Assembly (NCBI GenBank): GCA_022478985.1
Contig: JAKSZP010002693.1
Coordinates: 178,680-242,679, forward strand
DNA: 64,000 bases
Direction: 5' to 3'
Source of the DNA: Massospora cicadina
Lineage: Eukaryota; Entomophthoromycota; Entomophthoromycetes; Entomophthorales; Entomophthoraceae
Shown: one piece after another, positions 34,000 through 46,793 of the stretch
How the letters are laid out: the number at the start of each line of letters is the position of its first letter
Position numbering within the stretch: the first letter of the stretch is position 1
Notes under the pieces: model-generated
Seen by the model: only the letters and a program-made list of their open reading frames with translations
Told to the model about the DNA's origin: nothing
The model's database searches: none
Translations under genes and position numbers: made by a program

Positions 34000-36900
34000 A
34001 AACGAAACTTAGTAACAGGGAAGGCACCCCAGAGAAGCGATGCTATCTCTTGTTGCCAGCGGGAACGCCACTATGGGGAGGGGAGGGAACGTGTAAAGGG
34101 GCCATAACCACAATTAAACACGTGTGGAGGAAAGGGTCCGATTTGATGAACCAAACTGGGAACCAGGAGGAGACCAGCTGACAGCAACGCGGTGGGAGGT
34201 ACCAAAACATCCACGCCTGGAAGTGGTCCACCAAATGGGACCAGAATCTGTGGACAGCTTTTGGGAGGGTGGGGGTGGAGCCTGCGATGGCATCCAAGAC
34301 AATCGTGTGGATGGTCCACATGGAGATTGCAACCACCAGAGCATGGAGGGAGGATGGAAGGGGGAGGCCATTGATAAAGCAAACATATCTCTTAACAGAC
34401 TGAAGGAATGTGCCTGATCCTGGCAAAGCAGACTTTGAACTTCGCGCCATATCACTTTAGAGGTAGGGCACTTCTCCAGGCGGTGGAACAGCGTTCCATA
34501 CTGGCCACACATGACGCAGGATGAGTGTAAAGCGTTAGAGCGCTCAGCCGTATGGTACACCCACCTCAGGCAGCGCCACACATGGGAACGGATTTGAGGC
34601 TGCAACAGAGGGTGGTGTGCGTATTTCCAAATAGTCTTCTGGGTCTCAATGGAATAAGGGATTTCCATCATGTCCAGGTAGTCCACCCTGGATAGGACAT
34701 GGGGTCATGTGGGGATCACGCCATCTTAGATGGGTAGCCCCTGTACCTCTTGTGTGAACTGAGGAGAGGGGCGGCCTCTCTGGGCTGTGTGTCCGCTAAT
34801 ACAAATTCTCTACTCAGCGCTCCGCATGGAGAGGAGGATTCGTTTGTAGTGGGTTTTAGTACCGTGAGAACCTGTGGCTGATGGGTGGGAAGCCAGATAT
34901 TTCATCAAGGAGTGAGGGTTTAATGGATTGTTAAGGCCCACGGCGCGGACGAAGTTGGAGCGGGATGCATGGGACTAGTGTTGTGAGGGGAGCGTAGGGG
35001 CGGTGATGGCCGCAAACTAGGTGCCCAAGATCTTGGGAGCATGGGCTTTAAAGTCGAGCAGGCCCATGCCATCATGACGACGAGGGCCAAACTTGACCTC
35101 AAGCCACACGGGCGGTGGGCGGCCTGACCATAGCCACCCTTGTAGGAGGGCATACATAGATTTGAAAAAACCCGGGGAGAATGCGATTGCGTGGGCTCCA
35201 AACCAGACTTTGAAGAGGAGCATAGAGTTGGCTAAAACAACCCTTCCAGTAAGGGAAGTAGGGTGGGCTCAGAGGGAGGCTATACGCTTCATCACATTGT
35301 CTAAAATACGACTTTCCATTACTGCTGAGGCATACCCGCCTGCCTCCAACCACACGCCCAGATGGCGGACAGGCCCTATGGTAGGGCGTGGCACAAAGGG
35401 GAGCACAAGTGGGGCAGTGTGGGGTGGTCAGGGAAGGCGAGCACGTGTCTGAGCAGATGGGCCAGGCTGGGCACTGGTCGCTGGGTCCCAGTAGGTTTGA
35501 TACCAACCAAGGAGGATGATTTTGGTTTTGGAAGCGTTCAGTGCAGCATTACTTACCTGGGAATACTCCTGGATGAGAGCTTCAAGCGCGCGTGCGTCAT
35601 AATTATTAGACACCCTGACCACACAGTCATCTTTAAACGCCATCATCTTGACTGGGGCTTGCCTGGTACATGGACCCCAGTGAAGTGGGCATTCACATTT
35701 CAAAGTAGTGGGTCAAGGCTGAAGTTGTATAAGAGTGGGCTAAGGGGGTCCCCTTGGCGTAGGCCCCTTTGAGGGCGGACTACTTCCGTTAGGAAGCCAG
35801 GGCCACGCACGGCCATTGTTGCAGATTCCGTGAGCAGCATTACCCAGTTGATGAAGCGAGGGGGCAAGCGGAATTGGTGGATGCAGGCCCTGAGGTATTC
35901 CCAGTTTACTCTATCATAGGCCTTCTGTTGGTCCAAAAATACAAGTGCCCCAAAGGCTGTGGACTGGAATGCATTAGCCACAGAGTGCACGTTGTCCCAA
36001 ATCGACCTTCTGGGTATTAAACCAAATTGTTCTGGGGAGATGGTGGCAGATGCTACAATCCCTAAATGATTAGCCATGTTTTTAGTTAAAATTTTTGTAT
36101 CTGTGTTAGTTACAGAAATGGAGCTCTAGTTGGCTAGGTCTAGTTTATCCCCTTTCTTGAAGAGTGTGATGGTGAAGGCCTCTTGCCCTCCTGGTAGAAG
36201 GCGTGTATCCAGAAGGCTCTGGTTAAGGGAGGCAAGCAGCAGTGGGGATATATATTTGAAGTCTTCTTATAGAGCTCATATGGAATGCCATCAGGGCTTG
36301 GGAATTTCCAATTTGGTGCACCAAGGATGGCTGACCAGAGTTCATTTGGAGTAATCAAATTCATTAATTCCGGGTATTGGGACATTTGCGGATGTGAGTG
36401 CTGTTGAAGAATTTAACCACTTTGGCTGGCTGAATTGGATTGGATCAGTACAACTCGGAGTAATACTTTTCTATTTTGTTTGTCACTTCAGCTGGCATAT
36501 CCGCGATGGAATCATCCAATCTCCACACCTGTGTGCAGGCCACGCTCTGGCGCAGTGCAAAGAATTTTTTAAAAAAATATGCGGTGCATGTGCCACTCTC
36601 TGTAATGTGTTTGGCCCTGTACTGAACACAAACCTGATGTTTGTGTTGCCTTTTGAGCGCGTTGAGGTGGGCGGCTGCTTCTGCCCACTTCCAGCCCCAA
36701 GCAGGGCTGCAGCATGTGGCTGGGATATTGGACTCCAGGTGTGCCAACTCTGCCAGAGCGTTCAAGATGACAGCTGATGTAGCTTATGAGCGTCGGGAGG
36801 AGAAGTGGCGAGTGTGGCGGATGGTATCCTCTTGAAGGCTGACCATGTGGAAATTGGGTATATGCAAAACGGTGTAATAAATTCTTTTGCCAAAGTTGCT

Positions 36901-37680
36901 GATTCCACCCAAGTGGAAAATCCTGGTGACGCAAGTTCGGGTGGGCAGAGTTTGCACCAATGTGGAGCCTTAGCCACTGTGACAGGTAAGTGGTAGGTTA
37001 TTGAGACCAGCCCGTGGTCAGAGAATTCAATTTTTGTTGTTTGGAAGTGGTAAATGTGAGATCGAAATTTCGCCAGCGTGAGGATAAGGTTGATGCGGGT
37101 CATGGACCTTAATTGCCCGTTGTAAACATGGGGGCGCATCATGTTTTTGAGCACGGGGCTTGCCATGGCAGCGCATCTAATAACCCAAGGGTGGCCTTTA
37201 GAACGCGAAGTTCTATGCGACCCTGAGGGGTGTGGGATGAGGAAGGCAAAGGTCCATGGGTGAGTTTAGCCAACATTTCATGTCACCAACTATGAAAGGG
37301 TCAGGGGGTAACGGAAGGGATTTGACTGATGAGAAAAATTCCTGACGCTCTCATGCACAGGTTAGGGCATAAACGTTGACAATAGCGTGCACCACATCAG
37401 CCCATGAGAATGTAACAACGAGGACTAAGCCATTGAGGAAGGATTCTGATGAAAAAAAATTAAAAAAATTGTTTTTCTGAACTAGCACCCCACAGTGCTT
37501 TGACCAGAAGGATAGGGAAGGGAGGAGCATGGTTTTAAAGCATCCTCAGAACCTCGCGGACAGTGGGACTCCTGGATGGCCAGGATGTCCACGGGTAAAT
37601 TTTTTGTAAAAAACTCAGTTTCCTAGCCTGGGACAGCGAGGCCTTGAGTCTGGCAATATTCAACGTCCCTAAAGTGAAGG
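34000..37680 (-). pseudogene. LINE3 ORF2 (endonuclease, RT, zinc motif)
   Basis: Endonuclease part: 37166-36762 includes SMTRINLILTLAKF and IEFSDHGLVSITYHLP (catalytic SDH). RT: NELWSAILGAPNWKFPSPDG (36360 on), then 36077-35700 with QFGLIPRRSIW, LVFLDQQKAYDRVNWEYL, INWVMLLTESATMAVRGPGF and GLRQGDPLSPLLYNFSLDPLL. The catalytic box near 35660-35610 reads MAFKDDCVVRV, so F-A-D-D has become F-K-D-D. Then MESRILDNVMKR and a C-terminal knuckle CVMCGQYGTLFHRLEKC near 34525-34470. Frame broken at several points. Confidence 0.87.
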
Positions 37681-39050
37681 CTTCCCCCATTGCACCTTAG
37701 GTGCGAGGGGTGGGCACCCAGGCCCACCAGCCTCCTCTGGATCCCCACAGGCCTTCACGGCAGTGTGGGTGTTTGTGGCAATGCTATCGGTAGTTTTGTT
37801 AATTTTAGCAGACAGGTTTGCATTAAATTTTGCCTTCAATTTTTTCCCCAACATTGAACGAATTTTTTGCAGTGTGGATGAGGTTGGTGCACCAACATTC
37901 AGGTCAAAATTTTTTTCAGGTAGGTTGGAGACCAAGTCAGTTTCAATCAGGGCTTGGTTGCAAAGGTCAGGTGAGATTGAGTTGCCCATCAGATCCTCAG
38001 ATTGGGTGGCCCAATCAGCATGGGCTTCCCAATCTGATTGGTTGAGGGATTCCCAAGTTGCTTCCACCGCGAAGGTTTTGATGTCCTCCTGGCGTTGGGA
38101 GTGTGGGATGGCAGAGGTGACTTTAGCCGCTTTCTTGGCTGTGGCCCTGCGGGCCTGTTTGGCCTTCTTTCGCTCTTGAGGAGAGATAGGCTTTACTAGT
38201 AAGTATCAGCCTTGTGCTCCCCATGGGAAAGCCTCTTTGGTGCTGGTGGTTGGTTCATAGTGCGCCTCCCCACTGGCCATGGCCACCGAGGGGTGCTCTT
38301 GGAATGTGATGCCCTCCTTGATGGGGCATGCGTGTGCCTTATGGCCAAACGCGTCACGGTGGGTGCAAATGGGGGGGTGTGCTGTCTATGGTTACCCAGA
38401 AAGGATGGGTGGTATGCCCTTCAATATTAGTATAAGTGGAGTGCGGGATCTGGGTTTGGTCCTTTGCAATTTCCTCGGTTGGAGTCAGAACTGCAATGGC
38501 TTTTCTGGTGCATAGGTGTGGCATCAGCATAAAGCGTTGCATCTTAAAAGGATTGTATTTCGCCATATATGGTGAGACCATTTTTCAGGTGCTGCTCCAG
38601 TATGGCATGCTTGACTGTAGTGGGCAAAAAGTCGAACTTGAGGAAAATTTGGTTGGATTTTGTCCATCTGGTGCATTTGGTTTTGACAACCCATTACCCT
38701 TTGAGGAGGTCAATCACTACATGCACTGCAGCAGCTTCATCTGCTGCCTCCTTGTTTTTGAAACTGAGGTCCAGCCAACCACGTGACATGGAGTGAGGTG
38801 CAACATACACCGCGGTTGGGAAAAAAGTGTGCACATCCCAACAAAATTTTTCCCATTAAGCTGTTTGTTGGATATCCAGAAACACCCAGACTCCATATTC
38901 CACCGACAAGAGTGGTTGAGAGTGTGGCGTGCTGATGTACTGGTTACATCGCACCTGCCAAGTGAGGATTTCTGGGAAAATAGTGACCATCAGTTTTTTA
39001 TTTTTTTTCTATTCCGCCAGTTTCTCTGAGGCGTTTTTGAACGTTGGAGG
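37669..39050 (-). pseudogene. LINE3 ORF1 (gag-like, CCHC)
   Basis: Collinear with LINE2 ORF1. Recognisable pieces: PFKMQRFMLMPHLCTRKAIA and VLTPTEEIAKDQTQIPHSTY (38581-38354), the knuckle region near 38375-38330 (the first zinc-binding positions CTH are kept), an Ala/Lys-rich helix (38160-38110), and ESLNQSDWEAHADWATQSED to VQWGKPSL (38067-37669). More frameshifts than LINE2. Start uncertain. Confidence 0.8.
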
Positions 39051-39464
39051 TCGTGGGCCTACCACCTGTGCCTCTTACCTTACTTGCCCAACTGCTCCCT
39101 GACATGGACGCAAACTAATCTCCTCTGTGAGATTATCAAACTAGATTCAGACTTTAATTGAATAAGTTGCAAAAGTGATTGCAACGAGAGAGAAAAGTTA
39201 TGGTAAGGTGTCATATATTATTAATAGGGAAAATGTATAGGGCAAGGTTATTAGTGACATATGTAAAATATCTCTCATGGCTATCACAATTTCTTGCCAT
39301 GCCTAGCTGACAAAAAATTATTAAAAAATATGGAACGATCCAAGATGATATTCATAAAAAATATTTGCTAAAACGCCACTCTGATTAGCTATTGTTTTAG
39401 CTAATATAATCAAATCTTTTACAATAAGTAAGCGTCATTTCATGAGCCAACTTACAAAATACCA

Positions 39465-41406
39465 TGATAAAATCCAGGTTTTCAATGATGTTAAAAATTG
39501 GCTGTACTGATAGTTCCCATAAGTAAAATGCACAGGTTTGGTATATACACAATTTGTGTTGCTTGATAGTAATTGATATGTGAGAATTTATGGTATGATG
39601 ACTATCATTCATAGTTGATTAGGTAAGCCTGATATGATCCAACGCTAGACCTGTAATAAACCACGAAATGTAAGGAGAGTGTCTAAAACTCTCCTGTTTC
39701 CAACATGATGCTGCTCGGTGCACAGAGCCAACACATGGAAACTAGCCAATAGTACTAAAGCTACTAGCACTCAGCAGAGGGTGCTGGAAAAATAATAACT
39801 AAAACCAAGAAGTGCAATAAGTAACCATCCAAAAATGACGCAGCGCACAAGGAGAGAGGGTAAACAACCCAGGTTGGAGGGTACCTGGGCTAACAAATGG
39901 TGCATGTGTGGAAAATCTTATTGTGTTCAAAATGGGATGGTTAATGTGGCGCAAGACCTCCACAAAGGGGTTCGCGCACAGGATCATCCAAAATAACATT
40001 ATAATAAAATGGTATAAACTGGGAAAATATTTTATTGGGAAGTCGACCAACAAGGAATGTTGGTCAGGGAAACATATTTAAACATTAATGGGGGAATAAG
40101 GGGCTTGCATAAGTGGACCCAAGCACTGACCCACCAATAGGCACACACTACTATATAGATTGGTAGAATAAGCTGGAACTGACTTCACTCATGTAATTGT
40201 TTGAAGTTGGATTCAACCTGAACGTGTGATTTTGTAGATGTAACAGGTTTCAAAATTCCGTTCCTTGACTAACTGAACCAAACCATTTGCATTTGATATG
40301 TAAACCATTCATTTCAACGCCTAGGCCATCATAAGGGGCTGGGCATTTGGCACCCCACTAGTGCCAACCTGGGCATATTTTGCCCATACTCAGCGTTGGT
40401 CTAGGGTATGCCTAAGGTCAGGGAGGGCCTGTAATTTCACCTTCTGGTCCTCCTGGCGCCCAGCCTTATCCTTGGGGTTGGTCCCCACAATGATGTCATG
40501 TGACCATGACACAAAATAATGATTAACTATAGGGACTTCTTCTCAATTCCAGCTAACTTAATCCACACTCAGATTCAGAGGTTCCCAGCCTTTCTACTCA
40601 TTACACTGTTTCTGTGGAGATTCATGTCTAAGATCTGCTTCTCTTCTAAGGATTCCTAATCCTACTCTTTATACACACACAAGAGTCCGCAATCATTGTA
40701 TACACAATAATAATTAACTAAAATGATAGAACTTATATCCCAAATGAAAGAATCCTTTTTATTATGAATTTTTAGGGATATTATAGAGAGGATTTGGCAC
40801 CCAACTCCTCAGTCAACGCCTCAGCCTTGAAACAGTAGCCGTTGCCGTTAAACTTCCTTCTGACATTTCTATCAGTGATGGTCTTCTCCATCAGGTTAGG
40901 GATTCCTCTGTTGGACATCCTTGAGACCTGAAATGGAAAGAGCCATAACATATATCCCTAATGTTTCCCGCTCAATCACAGCAAACAAACCACATTTGAC
41001 TAGCGACATGCTTGGATAATAGGTCTCTTTACCCATTATGTCAAGTCATGAAACAACTGATTGATTTTCTAGTTGCAGGCAGCATCACTTGCCTCACAAC
41101 TTCTAATTAAATTCCTATTGGTTGGTGATGAAACCTGACTGATTACAATCAGTAAACCTGATAATTAACTAACGATCAACTATCAGATGCCCAATTTTGC
41201 TGGTAACTCTGCCTGACAAGATCTTAAGCATTCACAAGAATTGATCCCCAATAGATCCAAAGTCAGTGAATTACTCAAGGAATCCTCGGACATATTAACC
41301 CAAAATTGAGGTCAACCAATCCCCCAATGCATTTGCTAGTGGTACTTACCCCTAACAATCCAGTAGATAGCCTAGCAAGCTGGAAAGGTTGGCAAAAAGC
41401 ACAACA
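39465..41406 (-). repeat. 3' LTR of gypsy M (with solo LTR inside)
   Basis: TGATAAAATCC ... AGCACAACA; about 1095 bp after removing the 39669-40511 insertion. It matches 59834-60930 closely, including the long collinear stretch 40522-41400 against 60040-60925. A purine-rich tract of the minus strand (complement CATCCCCCTCTTG) lies immediately to the right, 41407-41419. Confidence 0.85.
39669..40511 (+). repeat. Solo LTR (843 bp) of another LTR element
   Basis: Starts TGTAAGGAGAGTGTC and ends CCATGACA, with near-matching 5-bp flanks CGAAA / CAAAA. The M 5' LTR lacks it at the equivalent site (60031-60039), which gives the empty site. The first about 85 bases are similar to the last 87 bases of the window (63914-64000), which begin TGTCAAGAGAGTGTC. 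No coding content noticed. Orientation is arbitrary. Confidence 0.75.
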
Positions 41407-43450
41407 CATCCCCCTCTTGCCTAGATTTCCAGCTAGAATAGAATTGGGATAGAAGAATTCCACCTAAGACCAGGTCAGTATTTCTTAATTTCCACAGGAG
41501 CACGGCCAATTACCACATAACGTTACTCATGACAATCTTTTTCATGAGGTTCACTTCCTTTTCTTCCTTGCTACCAATTCCTAAGAGAATGGTCCTCATG
41601 ACCCACTATTGTATTAGTCTAGTTGATTTACTTATGATGATGCTAGTCCCAGAAAGCCAATTTCCTCAGTCAGGGCATACAAACCATTGTCTTATTCAGG
41701 ATCTTGGTTCAGCGTCCTTGATTTCCTGATCTCCATTCTTGTCTTTAAAAGGAGGTTACTACCGTCAATTCCTGTCTTAGAGTAAAAATTAAATTAATAA
41801 AATTATCTAATCTTGTTATTTTTTAATAACTTTTTTGCTCATATCATTCTTGATTTTTTTTTCTGAAGAGCTTATCTCATTAATTTTGATATTAATTTTT
41901 CTGAAATTAGACTTAACATATACCAAAGTGAATAATGTTGATAAATTGTAAAAGTCTGACATCCTCCCTCTCATACAGCTCATATGTCAAATTTGAATTA
42001 TTGGTACCAGCAATATCTTGACAATCTTTCTAATGAAGATTCCCTGCTCTTGCAATTGATGAGTCATTCTTCACAAAGAAATCTCTTCTATGGTACCCCT
42101 AGGACCTATAATCCAATTCAAGCATACATATGTAGTCCTTCTGATGAACTGGATGAAACGGTATCTGACCCCAATGAAATCAGGGTAGTGACTATCTAAC
42201 AACTCGCGGCCAATTCTCCCTCTTCCATCAGTTCCCAAATTGGACTTAGATACTCTTTTAGATTTGGCTCCTTTTGTAAATAATCCTACCATTATCGTTG
42301 ATCCTCCTGAAGCAATGCCATCCAATATTTTTCAATCAAACCATGCTGGATCAAACTTGCTTCCTGAATTCCTTTTTCAACTTGGCAAATATTACAAACC
42401 AGCTGTCCTTACAACCGAACTGGCTATTAGAAAATGCAAACATTTTGACCTCCACTACGCAGAATTAAGGAACTGAGTAACTAAGGGTTTTCATAGCACT
42501 GAACCCCTCCAATCTCTCGAGCATCTTAATAATAGATGTTGCAGCCTATGCCCTCTGTTTTGCAGGTTAAGTTATTTGAATTTGGACCACAAAGCTTCCA
42601 GCCTCCCACAAATTCAGTCATTCATTCTGTTTAAAATCCAAGAAGCTCGTACTTTTCACCTTATTGATGCCGTCTTCTCCTTGCACAACTACCTCATTAT
42701 TTGCGCTTTGCATCTATACCTCCCTCTTATGGCTCTGATTAGGGGCATAATTTGCCAACCCCCATCTAGTATCCCTTGCTCTATGCCAACCCACATGTTC
42801 AAAGTCCTTGATAAAGCACGTTGGCGAGCACTCAAAATTAATCTTCTGGATTTGGTGCCATATTGGGATTACTTGGGGTTATTTGTTGACTGCCTCTTCT
42901 TGTTATGTTGCTTCCCAACCCAATTCAGGGTATTGCAATTAAATTTTACTGACATCTCAATTTCTCTTCCCCTCATCACGCTCTCTCAGGGTTCAGCCTC
43001 TGCTCAACGAACTTAGCTTTGAGTAGGTCTAGCCCTCGCTTTCACTGATCTCAAATAGATTTTTACTGTTTATTTACTCCTACTATTATACATCCTCCCT
43101 TCTTAAGAGGCAACATTGGCAGAAGCATCCCCTAGTAAAGGATAATCAATAAAAAATATAAAACATGTTTTTATGTGTTTTTTCTTTCTTTTTTCTATAT
43201 TTTATCAATTTTTCTTAATTTTTCTTATTCCTTATGGTACTTGGCCTTCACTCAGTTCAGCAATCCATCTTTTTAATTATTATTCCCCCAAACTGGTTCC
43301 TAGGTATACTCTGACCTACCAGTTTTACTGGTTCAGAGGTCTTTTTTTATACCACTTGACCATTTATTTGATTTCATTGGTCCTTTTTTTAAGACTTAAC
43401 CAAAAGACGTTAGGACATAACAATCTCAATGGTTCAGCATTCCTTTTGGA
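41407..43450 (-). mobile_element. Gypsy M 3' region between integrase and 3' LTR
   Basis: About 2 kb without a retroviral domain on the element strand, equivalent in position and length to 9759-11989 in Q. It contains the antisense block 41984-43016. The interval 41420-41980 is AT-rich with no recognised feature; CTCTCATACAG just before the antisense ATG resembles a splice acceptor. Confidence 0.6.
41984..43016 (+). pseudogene. Antisense ORF block in the 3' region of gypsy M, conserved in Q
   Basis: Three plus-strand open stretches: 41984-42199 (MSNLNYWYQQYLDNLSNEDS, then YNPIQAYIC and an acidic stretch), 42201-42476 (PIVDPPEA-like Pro region, LPEFLFQLGKYYKPAV, HFDLHYAELRN) and 42567-43016 (FILFKIQEARTFHLIDAVFS, LHNYLIICALHLYLPLMALI, THMFKVLDKARWRALKI, LFVDCLFLLCC). 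The last stretch is homologous at protein level to 10380-10700 in Q. GT/CTAAC/CAG signals lie between the stretches (for example ATCTAAC at 42194-42200 and CATCAG ending 42231; TTTTGCAG ending 42565), but simple splicing does not restore phase. The direction is outward from the 3' LTR. No known family recognised. Confidence 0.5.
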
Positions 43451-44690
43451 ACACTCTTATAGATTTTTCTTGTATCCACTGCTTTAGATACTTAGTATGG
43501 GCCTGATTTACAATCCTTCCATCCGCAAGGCTCTTGTTGGAATATGCATCTGTCGCCATCTTAACAATAATCTCAAATGGACATGACTACAGCATACTAA
43601 CTTGCTTCTTTTTTTAATACCATGCGTGTCAAAATAGGCTACTTTATTGCCTACGTGGTATTCAGATAATGCCAGATGATTCTTATCATCTGTGTTTTGG
43701 CCTTAATCTTTTTCTTCAAAGTCTATCAAATGCTTATGATTTCATCTCAATCAGGATATTCGAAAGTCAGAGCAAGTAATGCTTGGCACTCATTGATGTT
43801 GGTTTGACCAGCAAATATAGAATTGGTGGTAACGCGGCCTTTCTTCCCTACAACAACTTGAAAGGCATTTTTCCAGTTTTCATAAGGTAACTGATTCTAT
43901 ATGCAAATTTCAATGAACTGAGGTATGTTCCCCATGAAGAAATTCTCTCAGAAACTAGCTTCCTTAGCGTCATGGCCAGCGTTCCATTTACTCATTCTAC
44001 TATTCTGTTCAATTCTGTCAGGTAGGGTATTGACATGGCTCCTCAGATCCTCATTATTTTGTTCAACTTTGGGATCATGTGAGGCATGAAAAGAAGTCCA
44101 GTGTCACTTAAAACGTCTTGCAGGCATCCATGGCGGTATACAACTTGATCCAAGGTAAACCGTACAGTACTTGTAGCGTCCACTTACACCAGGGCCTTCA
44201 TCTCAACCCATCCAATCAGATGAAGATTGTAACTATTATATATTTGACTCCCCTTGTGCTCATAGTCAGTGGTCCCATCACATCAATGGGCACTGTATGT
44301 TAAGCAATTCAGGGTGAACCAGTCAATATCAAGTTGTGTTCTTGTGGTGTTTGTGCAACTGACACTCCATTCAGCAAGCCTGATATTTGGCCACGTCATA
44401 GTTGATAGACTCCCAGTAATAATACTGGCGCATGTATTCAGTCATCTTCCTCAGACCTTCATGCCTGACAACTTATGCCTAGCCTAAATGATTGCCACTC
44501 GTTCTGAAAGTCTTAGTTTTATTAGTTGTTTTAAAACAATTGTCTTAAACACTTGTCCATCCTTGGTCTCGGTGTTTTCTATTACTTTCCAAAGCACGCC
44601 TTGGATCTCATGGAGCTTTTTCCCAATTTCTCCATTGACCATTCTCTGAAACATCTCATCAGCTTGTTGGTATATCACTTGGACCATTGG
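43450..44690 (-). pseudogene. Gypsy M integrase
   Basis: Near 44145-44060 the minus strand reads VVYRHGCLQDVLSDTGLLF then PHMIPKLNKIMRI, the second catalytic Asp segment. Near 44010-43990 it reads RIVE, stop, VNGT, with the catalytic Glu kept. The C-terminus near 43600-43450 reads PFEIIVKMATDAYSNKSL and GRIVNQAHTKYLKQW. Confidence 0.72.
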
Positions 44691-44899
44691 TAACCTTGAT
44701 AAGCCATCTGCATTTTAATGAGAAACTACAACTTGGTGAATTATCTTAAAGTCATAAGCTTAAAGCTTCAATGCTCATCAGGTCAGACATCCTTCCGGTT
44801 CTCATAGGTAAACAGCAAACACAGGGAGGAGTGGTCCGTCACCACTTTAAAGTGCATACCATGAATATACACCTGAAACTGCTTACAGGCGTTAATCAC

Positions 44900-45900
44900 C
44901 AAAAGGCATTCACGCTCAGTAACATTGTAATTCCGTTCTGCTGCTGATAATATCTAGCTCACATACACTATGGGTGCTCATCCCCAAGCTCATCTACTTG
45001 ACTCAGGATGGCGCCAATTTGCTATTAACAAAACATCAGTATGTAATATAAATTCTCGATTGAATTCATATATTTCATTATTGGAGAATCTATGAGATAC
45101 CAGCGTAACTCATTAAAAAAACCCTGGGCCTCGTCATTCTAAATGAAGATCTTTTCTTAAGATCCTTCAAAATGAAAAAGGTGTCAGCATTTCTAAAAAA
45201 ATCCTGTATAAATCTTTATAAATCCCAGACATTCCAAGGAACACTAGATATCTCAGACACTTCTAAGGATGGCCATCTGGTCTATGGCCTCAATCTTCTG
45301 GGTTTGCAGCTGCAATCCACTGGTGTTGATGAAAATCCCAGATATTCCAACTCTTTTTTTAAAAAGTGGCACTTCCTTGGATTAATATTCAGGTTAGCCG
45401 CGGATAGTCTCTTGAAGACTTCTTCCAAGTGATGCAAAAGGTCAGTAATGGTCCTACTGAACACATTTATGTTGTCCAAGTACACCAGGATGCATTTAAA
45501 CTTCAAGTCATTTAGTATGGCGTCCATGGACCTCTTGAACGTCACAGGCGCATTGCAAAGTCTTTGGGGCATCCAAATTGATTGGTATATCCCATTCATG
45601 GTGATGGTAGCACATTTCTCCTTGTCTCTCGTTGGCAAATTGATTTGGCAATATCCCATACTAGATCATCGTGGCGAAATACTTCGCCTCTCCCAATAGT
45701 TCTAATGCATTGTCAATTTATGGTAGTGGATATGAATCCTTAATCTTTTTTTATTCAGCCTTCTATAGTTGATCACATCTAATTAGAGCTGTCCTTTTTT
45801 TCACTATCAGTATTGGGCTCGCCCGGGGACTTGACAATGGAACCAGGAGCCTGTACTCCACTAGTTTGCTGATTTCCTCTTCCACTATTGCTTTAGAAGC
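44900..45900 (-). pseudogene. Gypsy M reverse transcriptase and RNase H
   Basis: RT open piece 45659-45282: GYCQINLPTRDKEKCATITM, PQRLCNAPVTFKRSMDAIL, CILVYLDNINVFSRT, NPRKCHFLKKELEYLGF. The catalytic YLDD is YLDN. RNase H near 45060-45000 reads FILHTD with the catalytic Asp kept, then an ILSQVDELG-like segment. Confidence 0.78.
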
Positions 45901-46159
45901 CTTTGACCATAGGATTAATCTCATCCATATTGGTAAATTTTCCCTGGTGTCAACTTTGTGGACTACTTTCTTTGCACATTCTAAAACGTGATATCCTGGG
46001 CAAAAATTTCCTAATACTTTTCAAATAGTTTGAGCACCTCCTCCTGCTGCCTTTCCACCAGATCAGCGAGTTGCTCTTGGTCAACAAATAGATTGATACT
46101 CTTGACCACCACTTCTGGAAATCCCATCTTGCCAAAGGTCCCAAAATCATGAAATTTTC

Positions 46160-46480
46160 ACAATTCTGCTGTCAGGATCAGATGGACAAATGCGACGATC
46201 CAGTTCTCAATCTTCATCAGTTTTCCACTCATATTCGCCAGAAAACTCGGATTTCTCCATGGCCCAGCATGAATATTTCAGGAGCCACTCATGGCTCTAC
46301 TCTGGGCTTCTTCCAGGTGTTTCTGACCTCTTCATAGAACAACTCATGTATATCCAAAGTCAATTCCATATTGACTATGATCTGCAATCTGGCAGTATGG
46401 TCTTTACATTCTTGATTTGTAGTAGAATTCCCTATTTTCCAGGTTTTACTTCGGCATTTCTCTTCACTTTTGTCCATCCA
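46160..46480 (-). pseudogene. Gypsy M dUTPase-like module
   Basis: Segments in order: LLQIKNVKTILPDCRS, IVNMELTLDIHELFYEEV, VAPEIFMLGHGEIRVFLANM, ENWIVAFVHLILTAEL and FHDFGTFGKMG. These align with the P and N1 modules (IGTGLEIEVP.GLYEEI, APGLLFPGNGEVKVLLTNL, HQLVAYLQLVPI, HDFGSWEDLG). Motif 3 again lacks the catalytic Asp-Tyr; the FG[ST] of motif 5 is kept. It is split from the protease by element D. Confidence 0.58.
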
Positions 46481-46593
46481 ATTGGTAGCAGATTGGGATA
46501 ATGCCATCATTGTAGATCTGATTGATGAAATTTTTTTCTCCTGGTCAGTGGATTTCCCCATCTCTCTGATAAATTAGAGGTAGTGTCTGACCC

Positions 46594-46603
46594 AATATGG
46601 TCA
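46594..46603. repeat. TSD of element D, left copy
   Basis: AATATGGTCA, repeated at 55878-55887; brackets element D together with gypsy P inside it. Confidence 0.8.
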
Positions 46604-46793
46604 GCATAACTTTAATTTCTACTTGGCGTAACTTTTTGAGCAAATTATACGGAAAACAAAGAAAAGGAATTTCAATTGCCAACTGTAGTTTCTCTCTGAT
46701 GTCCACAGATTCCCTGCCAGCTGCTCCAGTGTGGGACAGCAGCTAAGCTCCCCCTGCCATTTTCCAGCTGGCAGGAAATTTGCGCTTGGACTG

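Larger units (their letters stand above)
33925..39203 (-). mobile_element. LINE3: APE-type LINE, minus strand
   Basis: A 5.3 kb near full-length copy inserted in the Q 5' LTR. The 5' hairpin GTTGCAA/TTGCAAC lies at 39166-39185. The 3' tail is TAATTTAATTTAATTT on plus (33927-33945). Same subfamily as LINE2 and retains the RT segment that LINE2 has lost. Many frameshifts and stops. Confidence 0.9.

Noticed and set aside
33660..39464. Solo LTR or tandem-LTR interpretation of the Q LTR pieces
   Set aside because: PBS-like sequence on one side and continuous gag-to-integrase order between 33659 and 9759 fit a full element better. Lack of a recognisable TSD is noted.
39799..40053. Minus ORF of 84 codons in the solo LTR
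   Set aside because: It lies wholly in a solo LTR, has no known motif and looks like a chance frame.
42132..42231. An intron in the M antisense block (also 42477-42565)
   Set aside because: Donor, CTAAC branch and CAG acceptor-like signals exist, but the obvious donor choices leave the frame out of phase or follow a stop codon. Kept only as a remark.
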